A DNA stretch of 64,000 nucleotides. It comes from Thiothrix subterranea. GTDB taxonomy: Bacteria; Pseudomonadota; Gammaproteobacteria; Thiotrichales; Thiotrichaceae. Location of the stretch: assembly GCF_030930995.1 (NCBI RefSeq), contig NZ_CP133217.1, forward strand, positions 682,001 through 746,000. Reading direction: 5' to 3'. A model generated the notes under the pieces. That model was not told the origin of the DNA, did no database searches, and saw only the letters and a list, made by a program, of their open reading frames with translations. Shown here piece after piece: positions 33,710 to 42,775 of this stretch (positions are counted from its first letter, which is position 1; every line of letters starts with the position of its first letter). The position numbers and the translations under genes were made by a program.

Positions 33710-35136
33710 ACCTCGCTATCACCCAAAATCATACGCTCTATCTGCACCTTAGCATCCTCCAAAATCTGCACCGCCTCACGCTGCAATTCTGCTGCCTGCT
33801 CACGAATAGACTGAATGTGTGCTGCAATTTCATTCTGTTTTTCAATAGGAACAATAGGAATTAAAATTTCTTTTACTCTGCTTGCCCCTAAAAATGGAAC
33901 TCCACCACCACCTAAGTATCTATCAATTTGAAATTTAACCAGTACAGAGTTTAAAATATCACAAACATATATAGGATTGCATAATGATGTATTTATGCGA
34001 ATAACCCCAGTATTATTGTCTACAGTGTACTTCCCTTGTCTCTCGACAAAACTAGAAAACTTATACTGTTTAATTGCCTCACCAATAAATGGAGAAATAA
34101 TATCATTAAAACAAAGAATTTTTCTATGAGGAACGTGTTTTATGTACTCTATTTCAGAAAAATCAATTTCATTATTCTGTTTTATATTTTTCACTTTAAG
34201 GAGTTTAAACTCTGAAAAGCTCACTTCATCTTTTCCAACCCCCTGAAAAACAGCTAAAGAAATATCCTTTATTTTTTCAACTTTAGTTTTTTTCAGGAGT
34301 TCCAAAGTTAAATCCTTGTAAAAAACCCGATGAAAGTCAGAATCAAATCTTCCTCCAGAAACATCTTTTACACTGGAAAAAAACATACGTTCATCGAGAC
34401 TATTATCTTGCCTAGGAAAAATAATACCTAATTCATTCAACAAATAAGTGTCAATACTATCTAGCAAAGACTGAGAAGCAACCTCTTTTTCTTTTTTTAA
34501 ATTAAGAGCATTACTGTAAATATCTATTATCTTTTTCTGAATATTTTCATCTGGCACTGGCATTCGTAATTGTCCAATATCAGCAAGATTAATTCTCTGT
34601 TGAATACCGCCTCTTTTTTGAATATTTATTAAAGCCATGCCCACATTAGAGTTAAATAAAACCTGAACATATTCAGGTAAAAACCTTGAGTATTTTTTAG
34701 GGCGAAGAATTCCAACAGCCCTGTTTGCCATACAAGAAGGAAAACCATTAGGAACAATTGCTGTAGCCCCAACGGAAGCCATAATTGAAAAGAGTAAATC
34801 ACCAGCATAAATATGACAGCGACTCATTTTTTTAAAATACTCACTGCTAACATAGACTGGATTAGCTGAAATAATTTCATTATTCTTTAAATCTTGTGAA
34901 CGTAAGTATCTTTTTCCTTCTAGCTCATCACTAATAGCATCAACTGGCAATTTGTCATGATCACCATCTTTTATAAAGAAAGAATTTGATATTTTATCAA
35001 GTGGATAGAAGAAATTTTTAATTAGCTTTTCTCTTGATCTATAAAATTCAGGGTCATACCTACCATCCAAATCAGAGAAATTGGTAAAAAACACCTTCAG
35101 ATTTTCTACGGCTTGACTCAATTCAAAAGGACTCAT
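33706..35136 (-). CDS. hsdS: Type I restriction-modification specificity subunit
   Basis: A 476-residue HsdS-like protein. It shows two target-recognition halves, each with hydrophobic 'PIVPIEKQNEIAAHIQSIRE' or 'MPVPDENIQKKIIDIYSNAL' conserved regions and long alpha helices. These dictate the DNA sequence methylated by the adjacent methylase, with which it overlaps by 14 bases. The coding is strongly AT-rich compared with the chromosomal genes. The methylase gene is broken by an IS, so the specificity subunit probably has no functional partner unless the IS excises. No separate restriction (HsdR) gene is seen. Confidence 0.8.
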   Translation of the reverse strand: MSPFELSQAVENLKVFFTNFSDLDGRYDPEFYRSREKLIKNFFYPLDKISNSFFIKDGDHDKLPVDAISDELEGKRYLRSQDLKNNEIISANPVYVSSEYFKKMSRCHIYAGDLLFSIMASVGATAIVPNGFPSCMANRAVGILRPKKYSRFLPEYVQVLFNSNVGMALINIQKRGGIQQRINLADIGQLRMPVPDENIQKKIIDIYSNALNLKKEKEVASQSLLDSIDTYLLNELGIIFPRQDNSLDERMFFSSVKDVSGGRFDSDFHRVFYKDLTLELLKKTKVEKIKDISLAVFQGVGKDEVSFSEFKLLKVKNIKQNNEIDFSEIEYIKHVPHRKILCFNDIISPFIGEAIKQYKFSSFVERQGKYTVDNNTGVIRINTSLCNPIYVCDILNSVLVKFQIDRYLGGGGVPFLGASRVKEILIPIVPIEKQNEIAAHIQSIREQAAELQREAVQILEDAKVQIERMILGDSEV

Positions 35137-36666
35137 GGTTCACCTCTTCTTTGATAAACCGTGCCAACTCTGCACCAATGACAGTTAACTCATTAGTGCT
35201 AGTCGGCTTGCCTGTAGCGTCATAGCCGATGTCTTCAGCAATTGCCATAAAAATGCTGTAATCCGGTAACGCGCCTTGTTTGCGCTGCATATACAACTCT
35301 TCCAGACGTTCTTTTAACTCATTGAGTTGTTCCGTAAATTCAGCCGTTTTTTCTGACTTCCATGCTTTGTATTGTTCCGTTTTCTTAAACGCGGCTAGAT
35401 CACCACTAAATTCCGCGCCCAGCGCATTATCCAAGACGTGTTTTTTAGTTTTCTCTATTTGCGCTGCTTCAACCTGATAGCGATTTTCTTTCTTAATCGT
35501 ATCTTGTAGCTGGCGTTTTAGGTTTTTTAATGCATCTGTCGTTTTGGTGCTGTATTTACGTAAAAACAGCACCGAACTTTTTACACCTGCACCCGTAGCC
35601 GTAAAAGCCGTTTGTGGCAAACTGACAACCGCAACAATACGATACCAATCTTCAATTTGATCACGCACATATTGCAAGCTACTATTCGTTAACACACCAT
35701 CAGGAATAACGATAGCGAGATAGCCACCATCGGTTAAAAACTGGTGGCATTGCTCGATAAACAGAACTTCCGTGCTTTGTGTATCACGATTTTTAACACC
35801 ACTATTTTTTAGATCAAGCCACGTAGTATCTTTCTGCCCAAAGCTATAAGTCTTCAAGTAGGATTTCTCAGTCAATTTGACCGCACTACCAAAAGGTGGG
35901 TTCGTGATGATGAAATCGAAACGACCGTATTGAAAGCCAAGATTTTTAGAGATTTCCTGTAATCTTTTAGCCGTTAATAAACCGTCTGCTGTAATGACGT
36001 TGGTATGCCCGTCATCGTGAATAATCATATTCATCTTAGCTGCGCGGCTAATTTGCTCATTTATTTCAATGCCATAGAGCTTTTTCTCAGCGAAATCATG
36101 CCAATGTTGCCAGTGTTCTTTACTCGTAGGCTCATAAAATTCACTGGCTTCTTGGCGGACTTTTTCAAGCGCGTGTAGCAAGAAACCACCACTACCACAT
36201 GAAGTATCCAAAACCAGTGAATCATGGGTAATCGGTAAAACATCAACAATAAACTTTACGATAGGGCGGGGTGTGAAATATTGCCCAAAACTGCCACGAA
36301 AGAAGGAGTCCATGAAGGTTTCAAACGCCCGACCTTTACTATCAAGGTCAGTCTTATTGAGGTTAATGTCTTGTAAGTATTCCACAATTGTACGCGCACG
36401 TTCTGGCGTAAGGCGGATATTGTCACGGAATACTTCAGGGTCTTTTTTTCTGCCCTCTTCATATAATTCAGTAATACGCTCAAATAATTTAGCATTGGTT
36501 TTCTTCAGGGCATCCGCTTCAACTTCTTGTGGCGTTTTGCCTACACCTTGTTCGGTAATAATTTGAAAATCGTAAGGCGTGCCTATTTTTCGTGGTTTTC
36601 GTTCATCCCAAATTTTACAAAAAATCAGCTTATCCAATTCATCAAACGCTTCGGAGGGGTTAAGTT
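35123..36666 (-). pseudogene. C-terminal part of type I-like N6-adenine methylase, cut by IS
   Basis: Contains the methylase core: SAM-binding 'DTSCGSGGFLLHALEKV' and the catalytic 'FIITNPPFGSAV' (NPPF), then a helical tail with 'KTTDALKNLKRQLQDTIKKE'. The frame runs without stop from the edge of the IS target duplication at 36666 to 35123. Removing the IS and one 11-bp duplicate joins it in frame with the fragment at 38106-38732 (together 719 residues), so the gene was intact before the insertion. Downstream, it overlaps hsdS. Confidence 0.9.
36656..36666. repeat. IS target duplication, left copy
   Basis: GGGGTTAAGTT, identical to 38106-38116 on the other side of the IS, an 11-bp duplication as generated by IS4-type elements. 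Confidence 0.9.
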
Positions 36667-38105
36667 CATACGCGCCAACTTAAGCCCCTAACCCCTTGTT
36701 TCCTCTTGCAAACAAGATGTGGCAACCCCACACAGATGCTTTTACCGACCAAAGTGAAAGTTCCCATGAAGTTGCCACCATTATTAGATACCCGTTTTGC
36801 CCAATTCCTGCAAGTGCTGCCAGCCGATTATCACGAACAAGCGTATGCCTTCAAAGCCTTCGCCCGTCCCCGCAAGATCAAAAGCCCGCTGCAATTGCTC
36901 CAGTTAGTGCTGGCGTACTGCGGTTTGGACTTGTCGCTACGCAGTTGCGCCGGGGAGGTCGCCCAGAGGCAGGGCTACCTCAGTGACACAGCGGTAAAAA
37001 AAGACTGGAAGCCTGTGTTCCGTGGGTAAAATCCCTGCTGGCAGGCGTATTTGGGCTAAGCGAGATTGTCGATAGCGGCAAACTACGTTTCATCGTCATT
37101 GATGGCTCGACCGTGCAAGAACCGGCAGCCACTGCCACGACGTACCGCCTGCATATCGCCATTGATTTGATCAACCTCAGCCTGCATCAAGTGGAAGTCA
37201 CCACCGATAAAGAAGGTGAAAACCTCGACCATTACACGCTGGCAGCAGGCGATGTGGTGCTGATTGACCGGGGTTATAACCAACCCAAAACGCTTGTCCC
37301 TTTCATCGACCGAGGCGGTGATGTGGTATTACGCTACAACGTCCACAGCATGAACCTGTATGAAGATGGCGAAGGAGATGATGCCGGACGCCTAGTCAAA
37401 ATCGACTGGTACACGCGCTTACGCAAGCTGGGCAAACGCCCCAGTTGTGTGCCGGTTTGGTTATGTCATGGCAACAAACGCATCCAGGGCTACCTTCACG
37501 CGATCCCCTTACCCGAAGAAAAAGCCGCACAAGCGCGGCGCAAAGCCAAACAACGCGCCAAAGACAAGGGACGCAACCCCAGCACGGAAGCCCTTTGCCT
37601 GAGCGAATGGGTACTGATTTTCACGTCATTACCGCCTGAAGTCCTGTGTACCACCACCGCATCCGCACTCTACCGTGTCCGCTGGCAGGTTGAATTGGTG
37701 ATCAAACGCCTCAAAAGTTTGCTGAATGTCGATGAACTACGAGCGCACAAAGGCTCAAAACTGGCTGATCTGTATCTACACGGCAAATTATTGTACGCCG
37801 CCGTGCTGGAAAAGATGACGCAAAGTCGCTTTGCCAATGCCAAGCGCAAACTCGACAATCCTCGCCAACTCACTGATTGGCGACTGTGGAAAACCGTCGC
37901 GGATGACCTCAACGCAGGCATCAAAGCCTGTTTTCCTGTCGATGCACGCTTTGCGGATGACAACATCAAGAGTTTGAGCGAACGCCCCAGAAAGCGGACG
38001 TTGCAATGTTTACCCAGCCCCATTCTTGCTCTGTTGAACCAATGCCGAGAAATGGCGTTGAGCCGTGTTTAATCAAGGGGATAGGGGCTTAAGTTGGCGC
38101 GTATG
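36667..38105. mobile_element. IS4-family insertion sequence inside the methylase gene
   Basis: A 1,439-bp element with terminal inverted repeats CATACGCGCCAACTTAAGCC on the left and its near-perfect reverse complement on the right (one difference within the first 28 bases). It is flanked by 11-bp direct repeats GGGGTTAAGTT. It carries one transposase gene in two frames. The identical duplication copies indicate a recent insertion. Confidence 0.95.
36766..38072 (+). CDS. IS4-family DDE transposase, read through a -1 frameshift
   Basis: The first frame (36766-37029) ends soon after an A7 run (36996-37002); the second frame continues 'KSLLAGVFGLSEIVDSGKLR' to 38072. A -1 slip at A_AAA_AAA joins them into a 435-residue transposase. 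The second part has catalytic Asp in 'VIDGST', Asp in 'LIDRGYN', and the IS4 signature Y-(2)-R-(3)-E-(6)-K in 'YRVRWQVELVIKRLK' with catalytic Glu. The order and motifs assign IS4. It is either a programmed frameshift or a recent mutation; the classic slippery heptamer favours the former. Confidence 0.85.
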
Positions 38106-38116
38106 GGGGTTAAGTT
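38106..38116. repeat. IS target duplication, right copy
   Basis: GGGGTTAAGTT, matching 36656-36666 exactly. It belongs to the methylase coding sequence. Confidence 0.9.
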
Positions 38117-38732
38117 GCCCACCGCCCCAAAGCGCATTATGTGCCTGTTTGAAACGGCGAGTAAGCTCATCCTCTTTAACTACTTGTAACTCTGAGAATT
38201 TTTGTTGTCCTTGCTTACGTACTTGAGTATCCGCACCTTTGACAAATTTATAAGGTGCAATTCTGTCTACACCATAGGCGGGAATATCGGTTTCAATTTC
38301 ACGGCTTTGCTTATTTTTATCAACCTGAAAAAAGGTGTTTTTGATCTTGGATGTAACCCATACCCATTTAATATCTCGCGCCATCGCAAAAGCATAGGAG
38401 TAGGCTTGATTGATTGCCTCTTTAAACTCAGGCTCGCTAATATCTTCTTTCTTACACTCAACCAAAATATGCGGCTCTTGGCAAGCATCATCGTTGTAAA
38501 CAACAATATCAGCCTCTTTTCGGTCAACCCCCATCGGCACGGTTACAAAACACTGCACTCGATGCTTGGGATAACCATACTCCAAAATCAAGGCGCAATA
38601 GGTTTCCACCTGTACCTTCTCTTCTGGTTTTTCATAGTTGCGGCGTTTGTTCTGATGCTGGTAGGTGATGTACTTTTTGTCATCATCAAAGCTGATTAAG
38701 CCTTTTTCAATGCCTTGCTTGATCAAATCCAT
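38106..38732 (-). pseudogene. N-terminal (HsdR_N-like) part of interrupted methylase
   Basis: 209 residues upstream of the IS. They carry a PD-(D/E)xK-like core: 'EADIVVYNDD' and 'HILVECKKEDI' with the Asp and E-x-K, typical of the type I restriction N-terminal domain fused to N6-adenine methylases in RM-like or phage-defence proteins. The last native residues are 'ALWGGGQLNP' before the IS; the frame then runs into IS sequence to a stop at 38073. With the C-terminal part it once formed a single 719-residue protein. Confidence 0.85.
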
Positions 38733-38856
38733 GTGCTAGTGGTCGCTTCTCAGTAGTGTGTGTGGGGGGTTGTGCAGAATGTGCGCCGTATGGTGCGTGA
38801 CTTGTCACAGAATCGCAACTATTCAACACAGGGGACTCATAATCCTCTGCTAACGC

Positions 38857-39546
38857 TCACCCAACCCGTTGAATTGCATCCAAAACGCTGCAATGGAACA
38901 CATCCGCTTGGGAACAGATTTGCCTGATACGCCCCCAATTTCCCGCCAGCGTTCGCGCATGTGTGCGATATTCCCGCCCACTTTTTTTGATGCGTGTCCG
39001 CTTGGGTAAGCTGCCAAGCCTGCTTTCCATCGTAGCGGTGCATTCCACATCAGCCAGCAAGGTTGCATTGTCCGGGTATACGCCTGCGGCTAACCATGCC
39101 TCTGTTGATTGGGCAGGCATACATAACACCGTCGTGTGTGTGGGCTGAACATTCCCCAACCATGAACACAATACCGCCCGCAATGCCTCAACCGTGTTAT
39201 CAGGCGGTGGGCATTCCCTTTGACAAGGCAAATGCCCCCAATCCGCCCGCGCCGTCACCGCTAAATCAGCATAAGACTTGCCCGCCACATCCGCATCCAG
39301 ATGGATAATGAACAAGTCAAACCGTGCCAATGTCGGGTCACTTTCCAGCGTAGCCGCCCCTCTGGACTGAAATTCTCGGCACCATTTCAACACACCGCCC
39401 CAACCACCACCCAAATCAGGGCGGGTAGCTTCCGGCTGCAACAGCGTCAAAATGAACGGTTCGGGCAAAATCGCCTTTAACGCGGCTTCAATGACAATAA
39501 AATCCGTCAGCCCCTCTGCCACCAACGCAATCCGCCATTCAGACAT
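38857..39546 (-). CDS. TOPRIM-like partner of AAA ATPase
   Basis: A 229-residue protein. 'RIALVAEGLTDFIVIEAALK' contains the TOPRIM Glu near residue 11, and 'FDLFIIHLDADVAGKSYADL' the DxD pair; the remainder is mixed. TOPRIM-fold nucleases in such pairs cut DNA or RNA or trigger abortive infection. It overlaps the ATPase gene by eight bases (ATP-binding gene first), the organisation seen in two-gene systems such as PARIS or split OLD proteins. Which family it belongs to cannot be decided here. Confidence 0.7.
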   Translation of the reverse strand: MSEWRIALVAEGLTDFIVIEAALKAILPEPFILTLLQPEATRPDLGGGWGGVLKWCREFQSRGAATLESDPTLARFDLFIIHLDADVAGKSYADLAVTARADWGHLPCQRECPPPDNTVEALRAVLCSWLGNVQPTHTTVLCMPAQSTEAWLAAGVYPDNATLLADVECTATMESRLGSLPKRTRIKKSGREYRTHARTLAGNWGRIRQICSQADVFHCSVLDAIQRVG

Positions 39547-40708
39547 TCGGTACAGCCCCCAAATGCCCCATCAGCCACAAACGGGAAAGCGGGTATTCCG
39601 CATTCAGCGTTGCCAACTGATCGGTTAGCTGGATGCGCGTTACCCGCGTATGCCCATCGCTGTTGCGGTCAACCGCAAACAAACGCACCGCATCATCTTG
39701 CAAATCCAACCCATCCAGCACCGCCGGATTATGGGCAGTAAACAACAATTGGCGTTCTGCATCGGTTTTGGCTAACCACCCCGCCAGATGACTGACCAAA
39801 CGTGTTACCAGCCGTGGGTTCAAGGCTTGGTCGAGATTGTCGATAGCAAACAAGCGCGGCGCATGGGGGGAAAGGCAAAGAATCGCGCAAAACAGGATAT
39901 ACAAAGCCCCTTCACTGGCATCATAAGCCGTCAGGGTATTGCGGTTTTGCTTCATAAAGCGGTCAGTGAATTTCAGCACTTGCTTGGAGCGGGCAACCGA
40001 TGGGGAAAGCAATTCGCCCACCATCGGCGATGTATCAATATCAGCCACCCAATCTATCAAGGCCAGCACACTATCAAAATCAACATCATCCGCCTGTTTT
40101 CTGAATTGAAAGAAGGCTTCTGCCAAACGCCCACCCGATAAACCCAAGGGTTCGCGTGATTGTTGGTCACTGACCATGCCGCGCAAGGTTGGCGTGTTGG
40201 GGCAATAAATCGAATAGTTTTTCAGGCTCTGCATCAACGTGAATGCGGGATTGTCTTCATCCAGCTCTACCAGCTTTAGCGCCGCCAATCCCGCCATCGG
40301 ATTAAGATTCTTTTTGTTTCTGACACCATCGGAAAGAATCGGCACAACACCATCAAACAGGTATTCTGTCTTGAATGCCCACGCGGGTTTAGGATTCTCC
40401 AACGGGTTCAAAATGGAAATCCGGTATTCCGCCCCTTGCGCTGTGCTTGCACTAAGACCGATATGAACAGGCGTGCGCTGATCCTCAAAGGATGCTTTGT
40501 AGAGGCGTGGAAGACCGGGACGCACACCACGCCGCAACAATGCTTCATCATCCACAATGCCATTAGCAGCAGCACCCAACACCCCAATAGCTTCCAGAAT
40601 ATTGCTCTTGCCCACCCCGTTAGCACCAATAAAGCAATTCACCCGACCTAACTCTAGCGTCATATCAGGGATGGATTTAAAACCGTTGATGCTAATTTGC
40701 TGAATCAT
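39539..40708 (-). CDS. AAA (ABC/OLD-type) ATPase
   Basis: A 389-residue protein. Walker A is 'GANGVGKSNILEAIG' (about residues 29-43). The middle is a helical insert, and the C-terminus has the Walker B region 'LFAIDNLDQALNPRLV' (Asp-Asn rather than Asp-Glu) and an H-loop 'LLFTAHNPAVLDGL'. This is the AAA_21/SMC-like ATPase group in OLD-type defence proteins; a cytosolic sensor of phage or plasmid DNA is the usual role. The DNLDQ change at Walker B may alter catalysis. Downstream is a TOPRIM-like gene with eight bases overlap. Confidence 0.8.
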   Translation of the reverse strand: MIQQISINGFKSIPDMTLELGRVNCFIGANGVGKSNILEAIGVLGAAANGIVDDEALLRRGVRPGLPRLYKASFEDQRTPVHIGLSASTAQGAEYRISILNPLENPKPAWAFKTEYLFDGVVPILSDGVRNKKNLNPMAGLAALKLVELDEDNPAFTLMQSLKNYSIYCPNTPTLRGMVSDQQSREPLGLSGGRLAEAFFQFRKQADDVDFDSVLALIDWVADIDTSPMVGELLSPSVARSKQVLKFTDRFMKQNRNTLTAYDASEGALYILFCAILCLSPHAPRLFAIDNLDQALNPRLVTRLVSHLAGWLAKTDAERQLLFTAHNPAVLDGLDLQDDAVRLFAVDRNSDGHTRVTRIQLTDQLATLNAEYPLSRLWLMGHLGAVPNV

Positions 40709-40771
40709 AACAACACCTTTTACACATTATTGCTTGCCATACAATAGCTTATATTTTTACTCACTGCATTT

Positions 40772-41308
40772 TTACAATGCCAATACCCTAACGGCATAAT
40801 CACGTTCTGCCGCCGTAATCGCTTCGGCTTCCTGCCCATCCAGCCCGTAACGCATCCCGCCTGCTGCCACCGCTTGCAAATAGTCACGTCGGTGCGTATG
40901 GGCATACAGCAAGCGTTGCACCACCCGTTTGGATGCACTCAAGTGATGGTCGGCAATGTAGCGGAATACCTGCTTTTCGATCCCCAACGCCAACGGTTGA
41001 CGCTGAAGCCACACCGCAAACCCATTCAGCGAATCATTCAATTCACGCGCCCGTAATTCGCTAGGCGGCGTTTTCTTGGGTTTTGGCGGTTGCCGTGGGC
41101 GTTTGCCCTGCGTTGGCTTGTTGGGCTTTTTAGGCGGTTTCTTGGGTATGCCGGGTTTCTGCACATCCGGCAATTGCTCACGGGTAATGATGCGCTTTCC
41201 GGTGCGCTTGATGCCCGTAGGCGCGTTGCCGTCATTTTCTGCCTGTACCGTAGAGCTGGCAGGTTTGCGCGTGATAGACAGCGTTTTACGCGGCTTTTCA
41301 TCGGTCAT
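40772..41308 (-). CDS. ProQ/FinO-family RNA chaperone-like protein
   Basis: A 178-residue protein from ATG 41308. The N-terminal 90 residues are Lys/Pro-rich and disordered ('PKKPPKKPNKPTQGKRPRQP'); the C-terminal part has the ProQ/FinO fold: 'LNGFAVWLQRQPLALGIEKQ', 'SKRVVQRLLYAHTHRRDYLQ' and 'GGMRYGLDGQEAEAITAAER'. Such proteins bind structured RNAs and regulate conjugative or other mobile elements. It may regulate replication or antisense RNA of the island. A TTG at 41323 is an alternative start. Confidence 0.75.
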   Translation of the reverse strand: MTDEKPRKTLSITRKPASSTVQAENDGNAPTGIKRTGKRIITREQLPDVQKPGIPKKPPKKPNKPTQGKRPRQPPKPKKTPPSELRARELNDSLNGFAVWLQRQPLALGIEKQVFRYIADHHLSASKRVVQRLLYAHTHRRDYLQAVAAGGMRYGLDGQEAEAITAAERDYAVRVLAL

Positions 41309-41723
41309 GGTCGATACTCGCAATCAGTCGGCAAGATTTCCCCGGAAGGGTGTTGTATGGGGGCAGTGTAACAAACATTGCCGTCTGCACACACCAAACA
41401 CACCCATCGACCAGCTATCACAATAGTAAAAATCCGTCGGTTTTCCATCGCAGAAAAGCACCAAAAACAAGCCATTTTTACCGCCGATTTCTGCATACCT
41501 AGATAGCTGTCCTAAAAGCAAAAATTAAATAGTGCGTTTCCTTATAAATCAATAGGTTAATTTTTCAAAATCGGGGTTTTTTCCGCATTTATTCCGATTA
41601 AATAAAAACACTAAAAATACCCATTTTTACAAGTGAAGCAAATGACCAAAATTGACAACTAACGATGTTGTACGATGCCAGTATTCCCGCAACTAAAACC
41701 CTTGCAGATGGCTTATATATAAA
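41309..41723. other. AT-rich gene-free region next to the palindrome array
   Basis: About 415 bases before the ProQ-like gene. The part 41513-41640 is AT-rich with AATCGG...CCGATT inverted elements. With the four palindromes next door and a replication-type gene following, it could be an origin or control region; no gene or clear promoter was recognised. Confidence 0.4.
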
Positions 41724-41860
41724 GCACCCCAAATATGGGGCAAGGAAAATCCCTAAAATCGCCTGACTACCCCAAATATGGGGCAATGCGTCCATTAGCC
41801 TTGTTCCAATTGCCCCAAATACGGGGTAATCAGAAAGCAATTGCCCCAAATGCGGGGCAG
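41724..41860. repeat. Four phased palindromes, possible iterons or operators
   Basis: Copies of the palindrome TTGCCCC-AAATA-TGGGGCAA (with small changes) have their CCCC at 41727, 41770, 41813 and 41844. The spacings of 43, 43 and 31 bases are close to whole helical turns (four, four and three), so a protein would bind on one face of DNA. They lie just past the end of the gene at 41866-42444. Repeats like this serve as iterons of a replication origin or as operators. Confidence 0.7.
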
Positions 41861-41865
41861 GGATT

Positions 41866-42444
41866 TTATTTTGATTGCCGCTCATACGCTTCAATTGCCT
41901 TGCTGTAGTTGTCGGCATATTTGTCATTAGGGTTTGTCTTCAAGTGGTTTTTCAAGTCGATAATATCAGTTTGTTTCTTGAGCTTTTTGGCTTCTGCTTT
42001 CGCCTTTTCCAAATCAGGTGCAGGTGTATCGCGTAACCAATCATTACGCGGTGATGCTGCTGGCTTAATGCCTAAATTCGGGTCAAACTTACTGAAACCT
42101 CGTTTATCCAGACAGTCATCAATAGCGTAGAAACTAAGAGCGTACAGGTTTGGGCTGTTTCTTCCGCCTTGGCGGGTCAAAATAACAAAACCTGTATGAA
42201 TAAGTTCTTTCAATGCGTTAGCAAGACCCGCATTTGACTTCCAACCCCGCCGTTCCATTAGGCTCATTGCTGCACACAAATCACCGTTATTGCTGCCACG
42301 ATACTGCGATAACAAATCAATCAGTAACTTGGTTGCTTGTGGCGACAATGTTGCAAATTTCTCTGAAGCCAACACCCTATGAGGAAAGGCATTGAAACCG
42401 CCACCGCCCCATTTTGCATTAGGTTTCTCTTTGCGTGACTTCAC
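41866..42444 (-). CDS. Helix-turn-helix protein, replication-type
   Basis: A 192-residue protein. The N-terminal part reads 'GGGGFNAFPHRVLASEKFAT' then 'LSPQATKLLIDLLSQYRGSN' and 'GWKSNAGLANALKELIHTGF', a winged-helix style found in replication or regulatory proteins of mobile elements. The C-terminal helical, Lys-rich tail follows. It ends six bases before the palindromes and starts three bases after the second AlpA-like gene ends, so it may be the protein that binds the array; that is inference. Confidence 0.6.
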   Translation of the reverse strand: MKSRKEKPNAKWGGGGFNAFPHRVLASEKFATLSPQATKLLIDLLSQYRGSNNGDLCAAMSLMERRGWKSNAGLANALKELIHTGFVILTRQGGRNSPNLYALSFYAIDDCLDKRGFSKFDPNLGIKPAASPRNDWLRDTPAPDLEKAKAEAKKLKKQTDIIDLKNHLKTNPNDKYADNYSKAIEAYERQSK

Positions 42445-42446
42445 GG

Positions 42447-42689
42447 CTAGTTCGCCTGATAATTTTTCGGGTCAGCAAACCAGCGATGCACTTCCGCATT
42501 CGGGTAGATTTTGCAGCGTTTGCTTAGGTAGGTCGGTTTCGGTGCTTTGCCATCCAGCACTAGTAACCGCCATGTTTCCCGCGAAAACGGCATGAACGGC
42601 TCTAGTTGCTGCCAGCGTGAATACCCTGTTTTCGGTAATGCGTCAGGTGTGGTTTTGCCTTGTTTGGGCTTGTCGGTCTTGTTTGCCAT
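42447..42689 (-). CDS. AlpA-like DNA-binding protein, copy 2
   Basis: An 80-residue paralogue of the gene at 31205-31441: both share 'TGYSRWQQL', 'PFMPFSRETWRLLV', 'APKPTYLSKRCKIYPNAEVH' or a close form and 'RWFADP'. The N-terminus is Lys-rich. It lies near the integrase end and could be the excisionase or regulator of integrase, with the other copy controlling the replication-like operon. The ATG is preceded by a weak GGAC. Confidence 0.75.
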   Translation of the reverse strand: MANKTDKPKQGKTTPDALPKTGYSRWQQLEPFMPFSRETWRLLVLDGKAPKPTYLSKRCKIYPNAEVHRWFADPKNYQAN

Positions 42690-42775
42690 TGCGTGTAAGT
42701 CCTTGTGGTTGTTTGCAATGGTTGTCTATTATTCACATAAGGCTATCAACTACCACAAGGCAATACGGGAATAAG

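Noticed and set aside
38837-38860. GGACTCATAATCC-like sequence resembling a tRNA anticodon arm
   Set aside because: No D arm, T arm or acceptor pairing fits around it, and it overlaps the end of the TOPRIM-like gene.
41724-41860. CRISPR array
   Set aside because: Only four short palindromes with unequal, short spacers and no cas genes; better as operators or iterons.
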